From Triticum aestivum (lineage: Eukaryota > Streptophyta > Magnoliopsida > Poales > Poaceae): a stretch of 64,000 nucleotides of DNA. The stretch covers positions 250,272,219 to 250,336,218 of the forward strand of contig NC_057804.1 of assembly GCF_018294505.1 (NCBI RefSeq). The letters are read 5' to 3'. Position 1 is the first letter of the stretch; each line of letters begins with the position of its first letter. Below, one piece after another: positions 1 through 11,111 of the stretch. The position numbers were made by a program, and so were the translations under genes. The notes beneath the pieces are model-generated. The model ran no database searches, was not told the DNA's origin, and saw only the letters and a program-made list of their open reading frames with translations.

Positions 1-419
1 TTTTTTTTTCTTTTAGCCAATAAAGACCTTGCAAAAAATTATGCCATTGGCCAAAATAATCTCAAAGAATTATTAGGCACTGCCCAAATAGATTGTGAGG
101 CTTTAGAAATAGTTTGCCATTTTCATAAATTAAAAAGGCATTTAATTTATTTCTTAGGCCACTGTTTGAAGTAGCTTAGGCCACTCAAACCTTTTTGCAA
201 AATTGTTGGTTCACCACCAAAATTAGATGTGGATTATTCTGCACATGATGAACATTTTTGTTTTCATGTCTGAGCATTTTGAATTTCAGACAAAATTTGA
301 ATTTGAATTCAACTGGAATTTAAAAGAGAAAGGAGACAATTATGATCAGGAACATGTTTAGCAAAAAGATTAACTTAACCCCAGGGGTTACTGTAGCATC
401 ATTACACCGGGGTGTTACA
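1..419 (-). mobile_element. LTR terminus of an unidentified element
   Basis: AT-rich sequence ending in ACCGGGGTGTTACA. Read on the minus strand this begins TGTAACACCCCGG, a typical LTR start. From 420 onward the sequence matches 8465-9234, whereas 1-419 has no counterpart there, so position 419/420 is an insertion boundary inside the LTR of element D. The rest of the inserted element lies left of the window. No coding potential is seen; the small ORFs here are chance. Confidence 0.5.
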
Positions 420-3400
420 AGGGGTGTCATGGTTAAAGGGCTCCTTGTCTGTTTTAACAAAGTCTTCGAGTTCTTGAAATATCTCTGGTCCAACTCCGAG
501 CATTTCATCTATTTCGTCAACTATCGCCGAAAACAACCATAATAAGCAACACGACAAGGCAAAAAAATAGAAGTGCTCTAAAAATGTGAGTTGGACTTTT
601 CTAGGATACCTCTGGTCATTTGAGGAATGACTAAGGTGATTTCGTTGGAAGTGGATCAATGGATATTTCTAAACATTTCGATATGATGGAATCAAGGGGT
701 TTATGGATTTGCAAGAAGTGCACAGAAACATTATATTGAAAAATGAGCAAAGGCACCCATTTAACAAAGCATGATTTTAGAAGCCTCTCGGAGTTGGTTT
801 TACTGGATTTGGAGTTCAAATGATTTTCCTATGAATTGGCAAAGTTGACAAATATGAAGAAATGGCTCATTATTTTGTGGGGTACAGAAAGTATTAAGAA
901 AAATGTTCATAAACTAAGTTATGAACTTAGAAGCATCTAGGAATTTCAATCATGGCATTTGGATCAATTTTGAGCTCTCTGTGATTTTCTAAAGTTCATA
1001 ATAGAAATAGGAAAAATAGGATTTGATAAATATTTGTGAAGGAAATGCTTCTATAAAAATGTGACAATAGCACCATGTGGTAGGGCATGATTTTAGAAAC
1101 TACTAGAAATTTGAATCATCAAATTTGGAGTTAATTTGAATTATTTATGGATTTTTGAAGTTGACTGGAAAAAAGAAAAAGGGAATAAGGCTTTAACCTT
1201 ATCTGCGCACATGGCAACAGATAGACCGTGGGCCGGCTCAGCGGCTCGGCTGCGCGGGCAGAGGTGGTGACGCCGAAGGCGTACTGGGGGAAGGCGCCAC
1301 CCAGCGGGGCAAGCGGATCGGACCAAAGCCATTTCCACTTAACCCGACTGGTGGGCCGGCTCGGTCGCCTCTGGGCAGACGGGCGGGCCCCCTGCCAGCT
1401 GGCGGGGCGGTCGTCCTCTACCTCCCGCACGAGGCAGAGTAGGGGAGGCAGAGCGCACGCCGGCGCTCGTCCGGCGATAGCGGCGCCTCTGGCCGTCTCC
1501 CGCGGCGCTCTGCCTATGGGCGAGCTCAGCGCGGAGCGGCGCATCCGCTGGTGCAGGTCACGGCTGCTAGAGGTGGCCGAGATGACCATAGCTTTGACGG
1601 TGGCGGGGGAGGTCATCGGCCATCCGTGGCTCTCGGTGTTCGAGCATCCCCGCGACGGTTTGAGGAGGTGGGGAGGTTCGCCGGACCACGGGAGCCTTTT
1701 TGTGGAGGAAATGGAGGGAGGTGAGCTCGGTGTTGCTCGAGTTTGAGTGAGCCGAAGCGGCGGCCGTGCGGTGGTAGGAGGAGAAGGAAGGTGCAGGAGG
1801 AGGATCAGGCTGCTCGAGGAGGTTGCTGGGGGAAAGAGGGAGTGAACCGAGGCCAGAGAGGGCTCGGGGTGGCCTTTTATGGCGGGGCGATGGTGCACCA
1901 TGAGCTCATGCGCCGGCAAGGCTGTTGCCATCGCTGCAAGCCACGGGGGCGCGCATGGGCGTGTCTGGGGTGCTCGTGGGGTTGGTCTAGGGCGAGGGGA
2001 GAGAAGAGAGATAGCGAGGAAGGGCAAGAGCATCGCGCGTGTGAGTTTGCTCATTGGAGCTCTCGGGAGGCCGGCGCGTGTGTGAGCTAGGGTGAGAGGA
2101 GGGAGAAGAAGGAGGGGGACAGAGGCGTGGCGTGTCACAGACGTCGAGGCGCATCGTCGGGCGCGCTGGTGAGGCCCGAGGTGGCCGGAGGCGGTTGGAA
2201 GGGGGCAGCTACAGTGCGGGAGCGCACTGTAGCGTGCTCCAGAGCGCCCAAATGGCCGGCATGGCCATTTTCTATGCAATGTGGTCACGGCCAAAGGTGT
2301 CTGGTAGCTCTAGGGGGAAGGAAAGAAGTGGGATATGGCCTTGGATGCCCTAGGGAGCCACTGGAGTGAGGAGGGAAGTTGAGGGAGAGAGAGAAGTTGC
2401 TGTCCAGGGAGGTAAATGGGGGTGTTTCACCCCTTAATCATTGAGCAATGGCCAGGGGAGAGTTACTGGAGGTAGGAGATGGTCAGGAGCAGCTGTGGTA
2501 CAAAGTTGAGCCCATGGAGATTAGTGGAAGAGGTCAAAACTGGCATTTTGGTAAAGTGTGAGAAGGTGTTTGATAATGGTTTGGGCAAGTAGATGATTTC
2601 CATCTGCCATGAGACTCCATAGGGTGAAATGACACATATAATTAGGGCCTTCCACCAATTTGGAGATTATTTGGGCAAAGTTGCCAATGCAACTTTTGTA
2701 AGCCCTTGAAATTAGCAGAAATGAACTTGTGTAGATCTAGTTGAGCAAATCACTTCCCCTTGATGAACCACTTGATGTAGTGGCCTCATTTGGTCCTGTG
2801 AACATGCTCACAAAAGTTGGAGTCAAGGAGAGAAAGTTGGTAGTACAAAGGTGTTCAAATTTGATTCTGGTCAGAGAGGGTTTTGGGGCATTTTGGTGAA
2901 CCAAAATGACCTTGATTGACATGAGGCTTTGCAAGGTGATCCCAATATGCATTTGTGACTTGCTGGATTTTCCTTGGAATTTTATGAAAATATTTCCTAC
3001 AGAAATATTTCAAAGCCTTGAAATGGGCAAAAATGGTTTTGGCAGGTTTTCTCCAATATTTTGAACATGACCATGTGTTGAAACTCTTATATATGGGAAA
3101 TATATGCCCACTGAGTTTCCCTGATTTTTGTCAAATATTTTTAAAACAATAAAATAATTTTTCCCTATTAAAGACCATTTCTGGCCTTAAGAAAAAGCTT
3201 TTAAATAAAATAGGAAATAACTTTTAAAATTATATTTTTGTGGTTTCTGGGTATCCTATATCTAATAGGAGTCAAATATATTTTGGGAAAGATTTTTACT
3301 GCCTTAATTAAGTACTTGCAGTGCAAACCTCAATTCAGGGGTTTTTGAAAAACTAATTTTTGAAAATACTATTTGGCCAAATTATTTTTGCAAGAAATTA

Positions 3401-3620
3401 TTTTTATGTCCTATACACATGGCATGATCATTGGGAAAGGTTTTTGGATCAAGGAGAAGGACTATAAGAGTTGGAGGATTTATTATATTTTTAGAGTACT
3501 TGCAAACAACAGACATAAACCAATCAAGGCAAGGTCCAAAACACTCAAAAGTATTTGTCAAACCACATTTTATCATGATTGGTAGCTTAAGTGTAGTGGC
3601 ATCAAAATCAGAGTGTGACA
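420..3620 (-). mobile_element. Element D, 3' LTR (partial)
   Basis: The first 771 bp match 8465-9234 at roughly 97% by eye, so both are copies of one LTR. The right end reads GAGTGTGACA, that is TGTCACACTC on the minus strand, directly next to a polypurine tract, which fixes the orientation. Adding the part kept only in the other copy gives a full LTR of about 4.6 kb. The middle (about 1200-2350) is GC-rich, with a TATA-like ATAAAAGG on the minus strand near 1874-1881, so it is probably the LTR promoter and leader. A 387-codon minus-strand ORF there (1131-2294) has low-complexity Pro/Ser/Arg content and no recognised domain, so I do not call it a gene. Confidence 0.75.
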
Positions 3621-6311
3621 GACCTACCCCCCCTTACAAGAATCTCGTCCCTGAGATTCCCAAACTAGGCGCGGAAAGGGATACAGAAACTTGGATCTGG
3701 GGTAGTCTTCAAGTCCTCATGTTGCTTCTGCTTCCGTGTAGTGCTCCATTGAGCTTGAAGTACTTGATGGTGTGGCTTCGTGTATGACGCTCTTCTTGAT
3801 CCAGGTTGCTAATGGGTAGCTCGCGGTAGGTTAGATTGTCTAGGGGTCGATGGCTTGGTGGCCAATGCCCTCGTAGAGATTGGGCAAGTTAGGAAGTTGG
3901 AAACACTTGCGGGGTTGTGATGCATGGAAAGTGTTGTGCACATCAAGTAACTCAGGTGGCAACTCCAACTGGTAACTGTCTTCTCTTCGTCTTGTAGTGA
4001 TCTCAGAGGGGGTTGTTAAATCTTGGAGTGATCTCGAAGGGGGCCAATAAATCTTGGTGTGCGCTTCCCTTTGACACAGAAATGCTTGGTTCCTTTGAGA
4101 GAAGTGGCTTGCAGATATGCATGGTCTTCGATGCGGAGGTTTACTTCTTGACGATGGTGGTTGCTGTAGTTCTTCCTCCTGGACATGGCGATCTTCAGAT
4201 GTTCCTTGACCAGCTTACTGATTCTTCTTCCGTCTTCGGGTAGACAAGTATGTTACCATAATAAAGATGACAACCAACTTGTCCAAGTACTCCATGAAGA
4301 CTTTGTTCATGAGGTACATAAAGTAGGATGGGGGTATTGGTGGTGGTCACGGTTGAGTATGGCCCAAGGTGTTCTTGATCTAAAGTCAAGACCCACGGTC
4401 ATGGTCTGACCATGTTGTAGCTTGGTAGGGCTTAAGGGTTTCAAGGATTCTAGGGTGCGAGTGAACATTTATCCTTGAGCACAATTCCTGAGATGCCAAT
4501 TGTTCTACCTAGTCCTCCAAACAGATCACCTTATACTGCTGAAAGCATCATTTCGTATAGGTCAACTCCAATCATCACTCATGCTATTCATATCCTCATG
4601 ACTCCCAAGAGGAGGTCTAACAAAATCATATATGTCTACGATCCCCAAACTCATGTGTGTGGCTACCCCTAAAAATCCATGGGTAGAGCATACAAGCTTC
4701 CAAGGTGGAATAAAACAGACAATCCAAGTGATCATCCTATTCTTCCAAGGTCCATGCTAGTGCATCTCTATCCTAAGGAAACACGTCGTATGCCACTCCA
4801 AAATCTTGTTTAATTTTCTATGAATCAACTCCAACAACCCGTTAACTTCCATTAATCACTACATAATCCATTAATTCTACAAATCCAACGCCTATGCTGG
4901 TGTTCCACATGATCTCCTAAAGTCCTTATAATCCCCAATACTTGAAAGGGATGCCTTACTATAGTCAGTCCACCAATTCCCATTATTGTGATCTAGTAAT
5001 ACTCCAAGGTCAAGCTCACAAAGATGCCTAAATAAACTCCGACAATTAGTCCAATCTCCTAGTTTATCGTCCACCAAGAAACATGGTATCATGATCGAGA
5101 TCATCAGTCTAAATCCAATTTACTCCGAACCATGTAGACTTACTCAGTGTCTAGACTCCATTAGGGTCACCTATTTAATCCAAATATCATGGTCAGCTAT
5201 CTTCTATCAATATCTCCTGGCTAAGCCAAATCCTTATACCTTCAAGAATTTCATTGTGTGATCATAATTGTCCTACAAAATCCAATTTACTCCATGGGTA
5301 ATGAATGCTATGCTACTCTATTAGCATGATCCCACCAAGTTCATCAACTAACATGAAAACCTCATAATCCACCAAGAAGTCTCGGATAATTCCTCAAGGT
5401 CTCTGATCTAAACTCATCAAGTCATTTGTCCTATTTCAATATCCTCGAATAGGTCTACCCTATGGCATTGTCAGTTCTCGTGCTATCTTAGGATGATAAT
5501 GTGCTCGTTCACTATGTCCACTAGTTCCATAATGAACCAGTGCAAGGTTACGGAGGCTTAGCTGGTTCTCTTGCAGTTTTGTGGGTTAAGCACTTGGTTA
5601 GGGATTCAAGCTGGGTTATCTCATGAAGTCTCGAAGGGTCTAGGGATGGATTTCTAATCTTGAGAGGTAAACATAACTCTACTGGGCTGCTCTTGGTCGA
5701 GGAGGCTGCAGCAAAAATCTCCAGTGCTAGTTGGTCGCCGAAGTAGAATCCTTGGTGTACCTCGTCTTGCCGGTCTTCAGTTGAGGAGAGAGGGATGGGA
5801 GGGAAAAGCATCATAGATGGGGGATGCTTAAAGGGGGTTCTATAGTGCAGGTGCAAACAAACAGGTGCCAAAAGGCCACACACAATTTCATTAAGATAAG
5901 ATAGGTGATATAGTCGCATACATGTTGCCTAAGGCAAAAGTGCAACTTATATCAAAACACAAACAGATAAGAACAAGCAACACTCAACATGGTTTCATTT
6001 GAACCATCATATGGACTCGACTACGCATAGGGGGTACACGACTCATCCTACCCTAGGGGTCCTCGGATTTAGTAGTCGTGCTTGCTTCATTACTTTGAGA
6101 GAAAGGCGTTCGGCCTTTAGCTTCTAGGTTCTCCTGGGTGCCAATGGACATGCGATAGTCGGCTGCTTGTTGGGACACATCCTATTAATATGCTCGAGTT
6201 CACCACACCCGTGACATCTGACGGAAGCAAAAGGGTTGCTATTCAGTCTTGGGTATTGTCGTCGGGGGCCTGACGATGATCCTCTATGAGGTGGATATGG
6301 AAATCCATTCC

Positions 6312-6908
6312 TCAGGTTTGGTTGCGAGCTTTCTGAAGTTCCTTGATTTGCTGCTTCTGATTAAAAATGTGGGCTTCTAGGGCAGTGATTTGCTGTTCTT
6401 GCTCGACCACCTTCTTCTTCTCGAGGCAGTGGAGGTGCAGAAGTGAAGGGAGATCTTGGCGAGCCTTGAGAAATGCTTCGGTAAGGTGGCGTAGAAGGTA
6501 GTCTCCTGCGTTGACGAAACAGATCTAGTACTTGAGGGTTAGATCCTCGTCTTCTGGGGAAATCATCACTTGAGTCGGAGCTCCAAATCCGCTCTTGCCA
6601 GGCAGGTAGTGGGTGGCATGTTCTTCTTTCATTTCTGGAAGGAGCTCTCGAAGACGGAGGAGTGCTTCGTATGCCACTTGCTGAATGGCTAGGTCTCTTG
6701 TTGGGATAGGTGGTCCAATGAAGAACCACCCCTGAGGTGAGGTCTTGGCATGCACAAAAACCTTGGCATAGAACTCCTTCTAGAACACATCATTTTCTAG
6801 TTCGTGCAGGGTGTATATGGGCAGCAAGGGATAGTGACATTGTTGGAGGCAATCTCTTAGGAGTGATGGAAATCCTGTTGTAAGGAGTCTCAAGGGAGCG
6901 ACGGCCAT
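6312..6908 (-). pseudogene. Broken coiled-coil ORF of element D
   Basis: A single frame runs from an ATG at 6908 to a TGA at 6312-6314 (198 codons) with two in-frame TAG codons, at 6780-6782 and 6525-6527. The N-terminal third contains WFFIGPPIPTRDLAIQQVAY, followed by a Leu/Glu-rich stretch. The C-terminal 60 residues are a heptad-like Gln/Glu/Lys-rich segment (LEKKKVVEQEQQ, then LEAHIFNQKQQIKELQK) typical of a coiled coil. I know of no function; this type of ORF recurs in non-autonomous Triticeae retroelements. It is the only coding trace in the internal domain, so it may be a relic or an element-specific protein. The two stops make this copy inactive. Confidence 0.6.
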
Positions 6909-7042
6909 CTACAAAGGTTGAATGGGAGAGGTCAATAAGGGAAATATATTTTGGGTTGGGTAAGTTTTAGAAAAGAAGAGAAGTTTAGATGGTCTCAAGC
7001 TAACTAAGGTCCATGCTAACTAAGGCTTCCTACAGTCAGGAT

Positions 7043-7055
7043 GGCTCAGATACCA
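7043..7055 (-). other. Primer-binding site of element D
   Basis: On the minus strand the sequence is TGGTATCTGAGCC, one base away from the common initiator-methionine tRNA-type site TGGTATCAGAGCC. It lies four bases after the end of the 5' LTR (...GGGGTCCCCACA), which defines the LTR edge at 7060. Confidence 0.75.
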
Positions 7056-7059
7056 GCTC

Positions 7060-9234
7060 TGTGGGGACCCCGACTCATAAGTTGAGATCACCAAATGCAC
7101 GTGTACAGTGATCCCAGAGTTAATTCTCACTGAACACACAGAAGCTAAATAACAAGAGTCTTACATCCATACATACCGATTTACAAAATTAGGACCATTA
7201 TGGTCAAGTCTTGAGTGTATCATCGCAGTGGAAATCTTCAATAACAACTTGGACCCATGCCATCTGCCTTAACCCTATAGGCATTCTGACTGGGAAGCGT
7301 CCTAGCTCGCATGTTCGTCACCAAGGTACTCTTCATTACATCCTGTTCTTTCATGCCTGGCCAATAAAATAACCAGTGGCAAGCCAATGAGTACTTTGAA
7401 TGTACTCGCAAGCAACCCATGTTTTGGTTCAAGATACAACAATGCATGATATAGGTAATTTTTTGCAGAAAGCTACTTTTGAGTGCAATGACATGTTCAA
7501 CAACTTGTAAGACATGCATCAGGAGAATTCAAGTAACCATGAGGACAAGTTACGGATATCAACATAAATAGAGTTTGGTTAAATGCCATTTCATTCACCA
7601 TGTCAAGTCACCACCTTGATACAAATAGTTCTCTTCCACACACACATGCACCGAGATGGTAAAATTTCTGGACAGAGTTTAAGTAGCTCCTCCCAACTAT
7701 TCATGACCATGGACACGGCTATTCGAATAGTTTGACACTCTGCAGAGGTTGCGCACTTTACCCACAAGATCCGGGAAGCTTTCATGTCATCCACGATCCC
7801 GCAGTACCTCAAGTACTCGGGGGAAGCACCCGATCATTACCTTTCCCTAGACGACACTAACATAGGGTCCACTCGTTGATACACAGCCCTCGTGTATAAG
7901 CAAAAGATCATGGGACTCTTGCCTTTTCACATTATTACGCATACACGAAGGGACCAACAGTGTGTCCGGTGCCCTATGAAAACAGTCATGGCCGCCTACC
8001 CAAGCACGACCCCGTCCCGAGAGTGATCTCAAGTCACCCCATCACTAGTAATGTGGTCACCATGCTAGTATCAGCCTAAGTAATCAATAATGCCCCGTCC
8101 CATAAAGGGGTAAAGTGGATGCACATGTTTGGTTGGGACGGTAGTCACACATAAATCTAATCCATCATTTTACACACATACACACCAAAAGCTCTCTTTG
8201 GTACACCACTTCTTCCTCAAGTGGTGACCTTAGTTCAACATCTCCCAAGGGCATTAGGGGCACCCGATGGGGTTTTCGAAAGAATGTAACCACGAAGAAT
8301 TCATGGTACACATGCATCATTATGCATCAACTAGTCTCTTGACAATGCAATCATGAACAAGGTAAGTCATGAGTAGGGGTATGCATCATGGGGTGGTTCA
8401 CAACAAGTTTACCACCGTCATATTTCATCATCATGCAATCGGAAAAAGGGTACAGACGAACAAGAGGGGTGTCATGGTCAAAGGGTTGCTTGCCTGTTTT
8501 AACAAAGTCTTCGAGTTATTCAAATATCTCTGGTCCAACTCCGAGCATTTCGTCTACTTCGTCAACTATCGCCAAAAACAACCATAATAAGCAACACGAC
8601 AAGGCAAAAAAATAAAAGTGCTCTAAAAATGTGAGTTGGACTTTTCTAGGATACCTCTGGTCATATGAGGAATGACCAAGGTGATTTCATTGGAAGTGGA
8701 TCAATGGATATTTCTAAACATTTCGATATGATGGAATCAAGGGGTTTATGGATTTGCAAGAAGTGCACAGAAACATTAGATTAAAAAATGAGCAAAGGCA
8801 CCCATTTAACAAAGCATGATTTTAGAAGCCTCTCGGAGTTGGTTTTACTGGATTTGGAGTTCAAATGATTTCCTATGAATTGGCAAAGTGGACAAATATG
8901 AAGAAATGGCTCATTATTTTGTGGGGTACAGAAAGTATTAAGAAAAATGTTCATAAACTAAGTTATGAACTTATAAGCATCTAGGAATTTGAATCATGGC
9001 ATTTGGATCAATTTTGAGCTCTCTGTGATTTTCTAAAGTTCATCACAGAAATAGGAAAAATAGGATTTGATAAATATTTGTGAAGGAAATGCTTCTGTAA
9101 AAATGTGACAATAGCACCATGTGGTAGGGCATGATTTTAGAAACTACTAGAAATTTGAATCATCAAATTTGGAGTTAATTTGAATTATTAATGGATTTTT
9201 GAAGTTGACTGGAAAAAAGAAAAAGGGAATAAGG
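7060..9234 (-). mobile_element. Element D, 5' LTR (interrupted)
   Basis: It begins (plus-strand view) TGTGGGGACCCC next to the primer-binding site. Positions 8465-9234 duplicate 420-1190. At 9235 the LTR is interrupted by the CACTA element; the other LTR copy continues through this point (1191 onward), so the remaining 2.4 kb of this LTR is missing here or displaced. The first 1.4 kb (7060-8464) has no counterpart in the window because the other copy is cut at 420. No ORF of interest. Confidence 0.75.
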
Positions 9235-9249
9235 CACTACAGGAATCAG

Positions 9250-9520
9250 CTACTTTGCCGTCTGCCATGGTGGACGGCAAAGGCATGAATGGCGGACGGC
9301 AAAGGTCTTTGCCGTTCGCCACAGACGGCAAACGTGGACGGCAAAGAAAGGTCCGGTAAAGAGCTACGTTGCCGTCCGCTTTTGGTGGCTGACGGCAAAG
9401 AGTCCTTTGCTATCAGCAGCGGACGGCAAAGAACACTGACGGCAAAAATTACGCTGTTAGTCTGTTAGGTGGCTAACGGCAAGACTTTGTCGTCCGCCGC
9501 TGATGTCAAAATTCTTCCTG
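9250..9520. repeat. CACTA subterminal repeat array
   Basis: About ten copies of GACGGCAAAG or its complement CTTTGCCGTC (some degenerate) are packed into this stretch in both orientations. In En/Spm elements such arrays bind the TNPA-type protein; that role is family knowledge, not shown here. Confidence 0.8.
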
Positions 9521-10077
9521 CCTTTGTTGTCTGCCACTGTAGGCAAACTGACTAAATGGGTCAGCTCCCAGCAAGCACAGTTGGCTGCCATGTGCCTCAT
9601 TTGCCGTACGCGGCTGTTGACAAAGAGGCCATTGCCGCCGGTGGCGGAGGCAAAGAGCCTGCATATTGGCTATTTTTTCTGTTTTTTTAATCCAACAATT
9701 TTCACAGCAAATATATATGACATATATAGATATATTTCATAGGGCTATTTAACAGCACATAAGTTTCATCGTACATACATATATAGTTCCATCCATTCAT
9801 ACATAGCAAGCTGCAACCATTAGGAAGTTGCACATACACATAAATTGCAACCATTACGAAGTTGCACATACATATTACAATGCAAAGTTTCATCAAGATA
9901 GCAAGTTCCATCATAGCAAGCTAGAAGAATACTAGAAGAGAATGGAATAAAAAACAAGCACTCCATCATAGCAAGCTAGCTTCCGAGAAGTGAATGAAAT
10001 CTGCAAAATGGCAAATAAGAAAGTTAGGAAAAGGTGACTAGAAGAAGAAGACTAGAAGAAGAAGCACGCCATCGTTT

Positions 10078-10400
10078 GTGAGGTAACTTAGGTGAAATGG
10101 ATCGCTTATGAGCTAACTTAGGTAAAATGCATCATTTTAGAGCTAACGTAGGTAAAATTGATCGTTTATGAGCTAACTAAGCTAATTATGCCTTTTTTAC
10201 ATAAGTAAGCTAACTAAGCATATTATAACTAACTTAGGTCATTTTGGAGGAAACAAAGCTAAGTATAGATCGTTTTAGAGCTAACTTAGGTAAAATGGCT
10301 GGTTTTGGAGGTCAGTAAGCTTATTAAGTCATTTTGGAGGAAAAGAAGCTAACTCTAGGTCATTAAGGTAAGCATATTGGAGGAAATAAAGCTAAGTCTA
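10078..10400. repeat. Degenerate tandem repeat inside the CACTA element
   Basis: A unit of roughly 30 bp built on GAGCTAACTTAGGTAAAATG is repeated about eight times with drift (see 10103-10130, 10141-10165, 10281-10305). It lies in a non-coding part of the CACTA element, probably intron or 3' region of its minus-strand gene. A shorter local repeat built on GCAACCATTACGAAGTTGCACATAC lies at about 9795-9875. Confidence 0.6.
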
Positions 10401-10442
10401 GGTCTTTATGCATTTGTTAAGCAAAAAACTAGAGAAACTTAC

Positions 10443-10815
10443 CTTGATCATGGAGGTGTAGGAGCGGGCTGGCTCATGCCAGTAGCTGGAGAAGGATCGT
10501 GTGATGCTTCTGTGGAGTTACGCGGCACCAAAGATCATTTCCAATGTTTCCTTAGCATGATGACACTCAAATGTTAAGACTAGCAAGTAACGTCCATTCA
10601 AATTAAACTCACTGTTGTCTCAGGAGCAATCTCTGAATTAATGGCTATGGAGCCACGGGACCTCCCGCCACTAGATATCATCACCTGCTCTGTATCAATG
10701 GGAATCTGGCTCGGGTTAAACTCCTCCCCTTTCCTCGCCTTCCCCTTGACTTGCTTGTAAGAGGCAGTGTGGGCCATGGCATACAGGTCGTACCCCTCTG
10801 GCACCTTATTGTAGG
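10443..10815 (-). pseudogene. CACTA ORF remnant (plant En/Spm-type, C-terminal exons)
   Basis: On the minus strand a frame reads through VPEGYDLYAMAHTASYK and ISSGGRSRGSIAI, ending at a GTGAGT donor-like site (about 10611). A second short exon (about 10560-10443) ends at a perfect donor, GTAAGT. The phrase pattern (loosely, 'YxLYxxxHT' and later 'GGxxxG') resembles the C-terminal part of plant En/Spm ORF1-type proteins. The upstream part is lost at the junction with gypsy gag sequence near 10815. The family call is moderate and the exon limits are approximate. Confidence 0.45.
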
Positions 10816-11106
10816 ATGGCCTTGCGCCGCTGTGGTGCTTGCAAGGAGCGTCGAGCATCTCCTCGAAGCTCATGGCGGGTTGCCATGCCATCTTGCAGGT
10901 TTGTCAGCGCTTGCCTGCCGGCTCAGCCGCGGGCGCCTACTTGGCGGCTGCGACGAGGCGGTTGTCGTAGCGGGGGGTCTGCCGGTCGGCCTTCCGCTTG
11001 TCGTTCTACAGGTTGTTTTGCTGGCGGCTGCTCTCGTCGGCCAGCTTGGCAAGCGATGTCAGCTTCGCCTTGCCGGCTTCATCTAGCACCACCTGGATCT
11101 TCATGG
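10816..11106 (-). pseudogene. Gypsy element E gag, C-terminal fragment
   Basis: Reading on the minus strand, this continues the gag frame that stops at 23649: the CGGAG duplication joins the two pieces once element A is removed. It contains a segment with SFEEMLDAPCKHHSGARP, like the Cys/His segment after gypsy gag domains, and at least three in-frame stops upstream of it. The left edge, where sequence changes to CACTA, is near 10815, plus or minus 15 bp. Confidence 0.6.
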
Positions 11107-11111
11107 CGGAG

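Larger units (their letters stand above)
3621..7059 (-). mobile_element. Element D, internal domain (large retrotransposon derivative)
   Basis: It is bounded on the minus strand by a primer-binding site at about 7043-7055 and a polypurine tract at 3621-3637 (AAGGGGGGGTAGGTC read on minus). The 3.44 kb between them contains no protease, integrase or reverse transcriptase, only one broken ORF (6312-6908). A non-coding internal domain of about 3.5 kb between LTRs of about 4.5 kb are the dimensions described for Sukkula-type LARDs of Triticeae; assignment to that family is inference. Apart from the broken ORF, 3640-6310 shows nothing recognisable. Confidence 0.7.
9235..10815 (-). mobile_element. 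CACTA (En/Spm) DNA transposon, truncated
   Basis: It starts with the terminal sequence CACTACAGGAATCAGC inside the D LTR. Comparing the two D LTR copies places the insertion exactly after AATAAGG, so AGG (9232-9234) is the expected 3-bp target duplication. The first 270 bp carry many copies, in both orientations, of a motif like GACGGCAAAG/CTTTGCCGTC, the subterminal repeats of Triticeae CACTA families. The minus strand at 10443-10815 holds a transposon ORF remnant. No second end (...GTAGTG) is visible; the element stops at the junction with gypsy element E. Confidence 0.85.

Noticed and set aside
1131..2294. 387-codon minus-strand ORF
   Set aside because: It lies wholly in the GC-rich part of the D LTR, is low-complexity Pro/Ser/Arg, and has equally open frames on the other strand (1228-1746, 1743-2090).
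9795..10400. Centromeric or subtelomeric satellite
   Set aside because: The repeats are few, degenerate and confined to a CACTA element.
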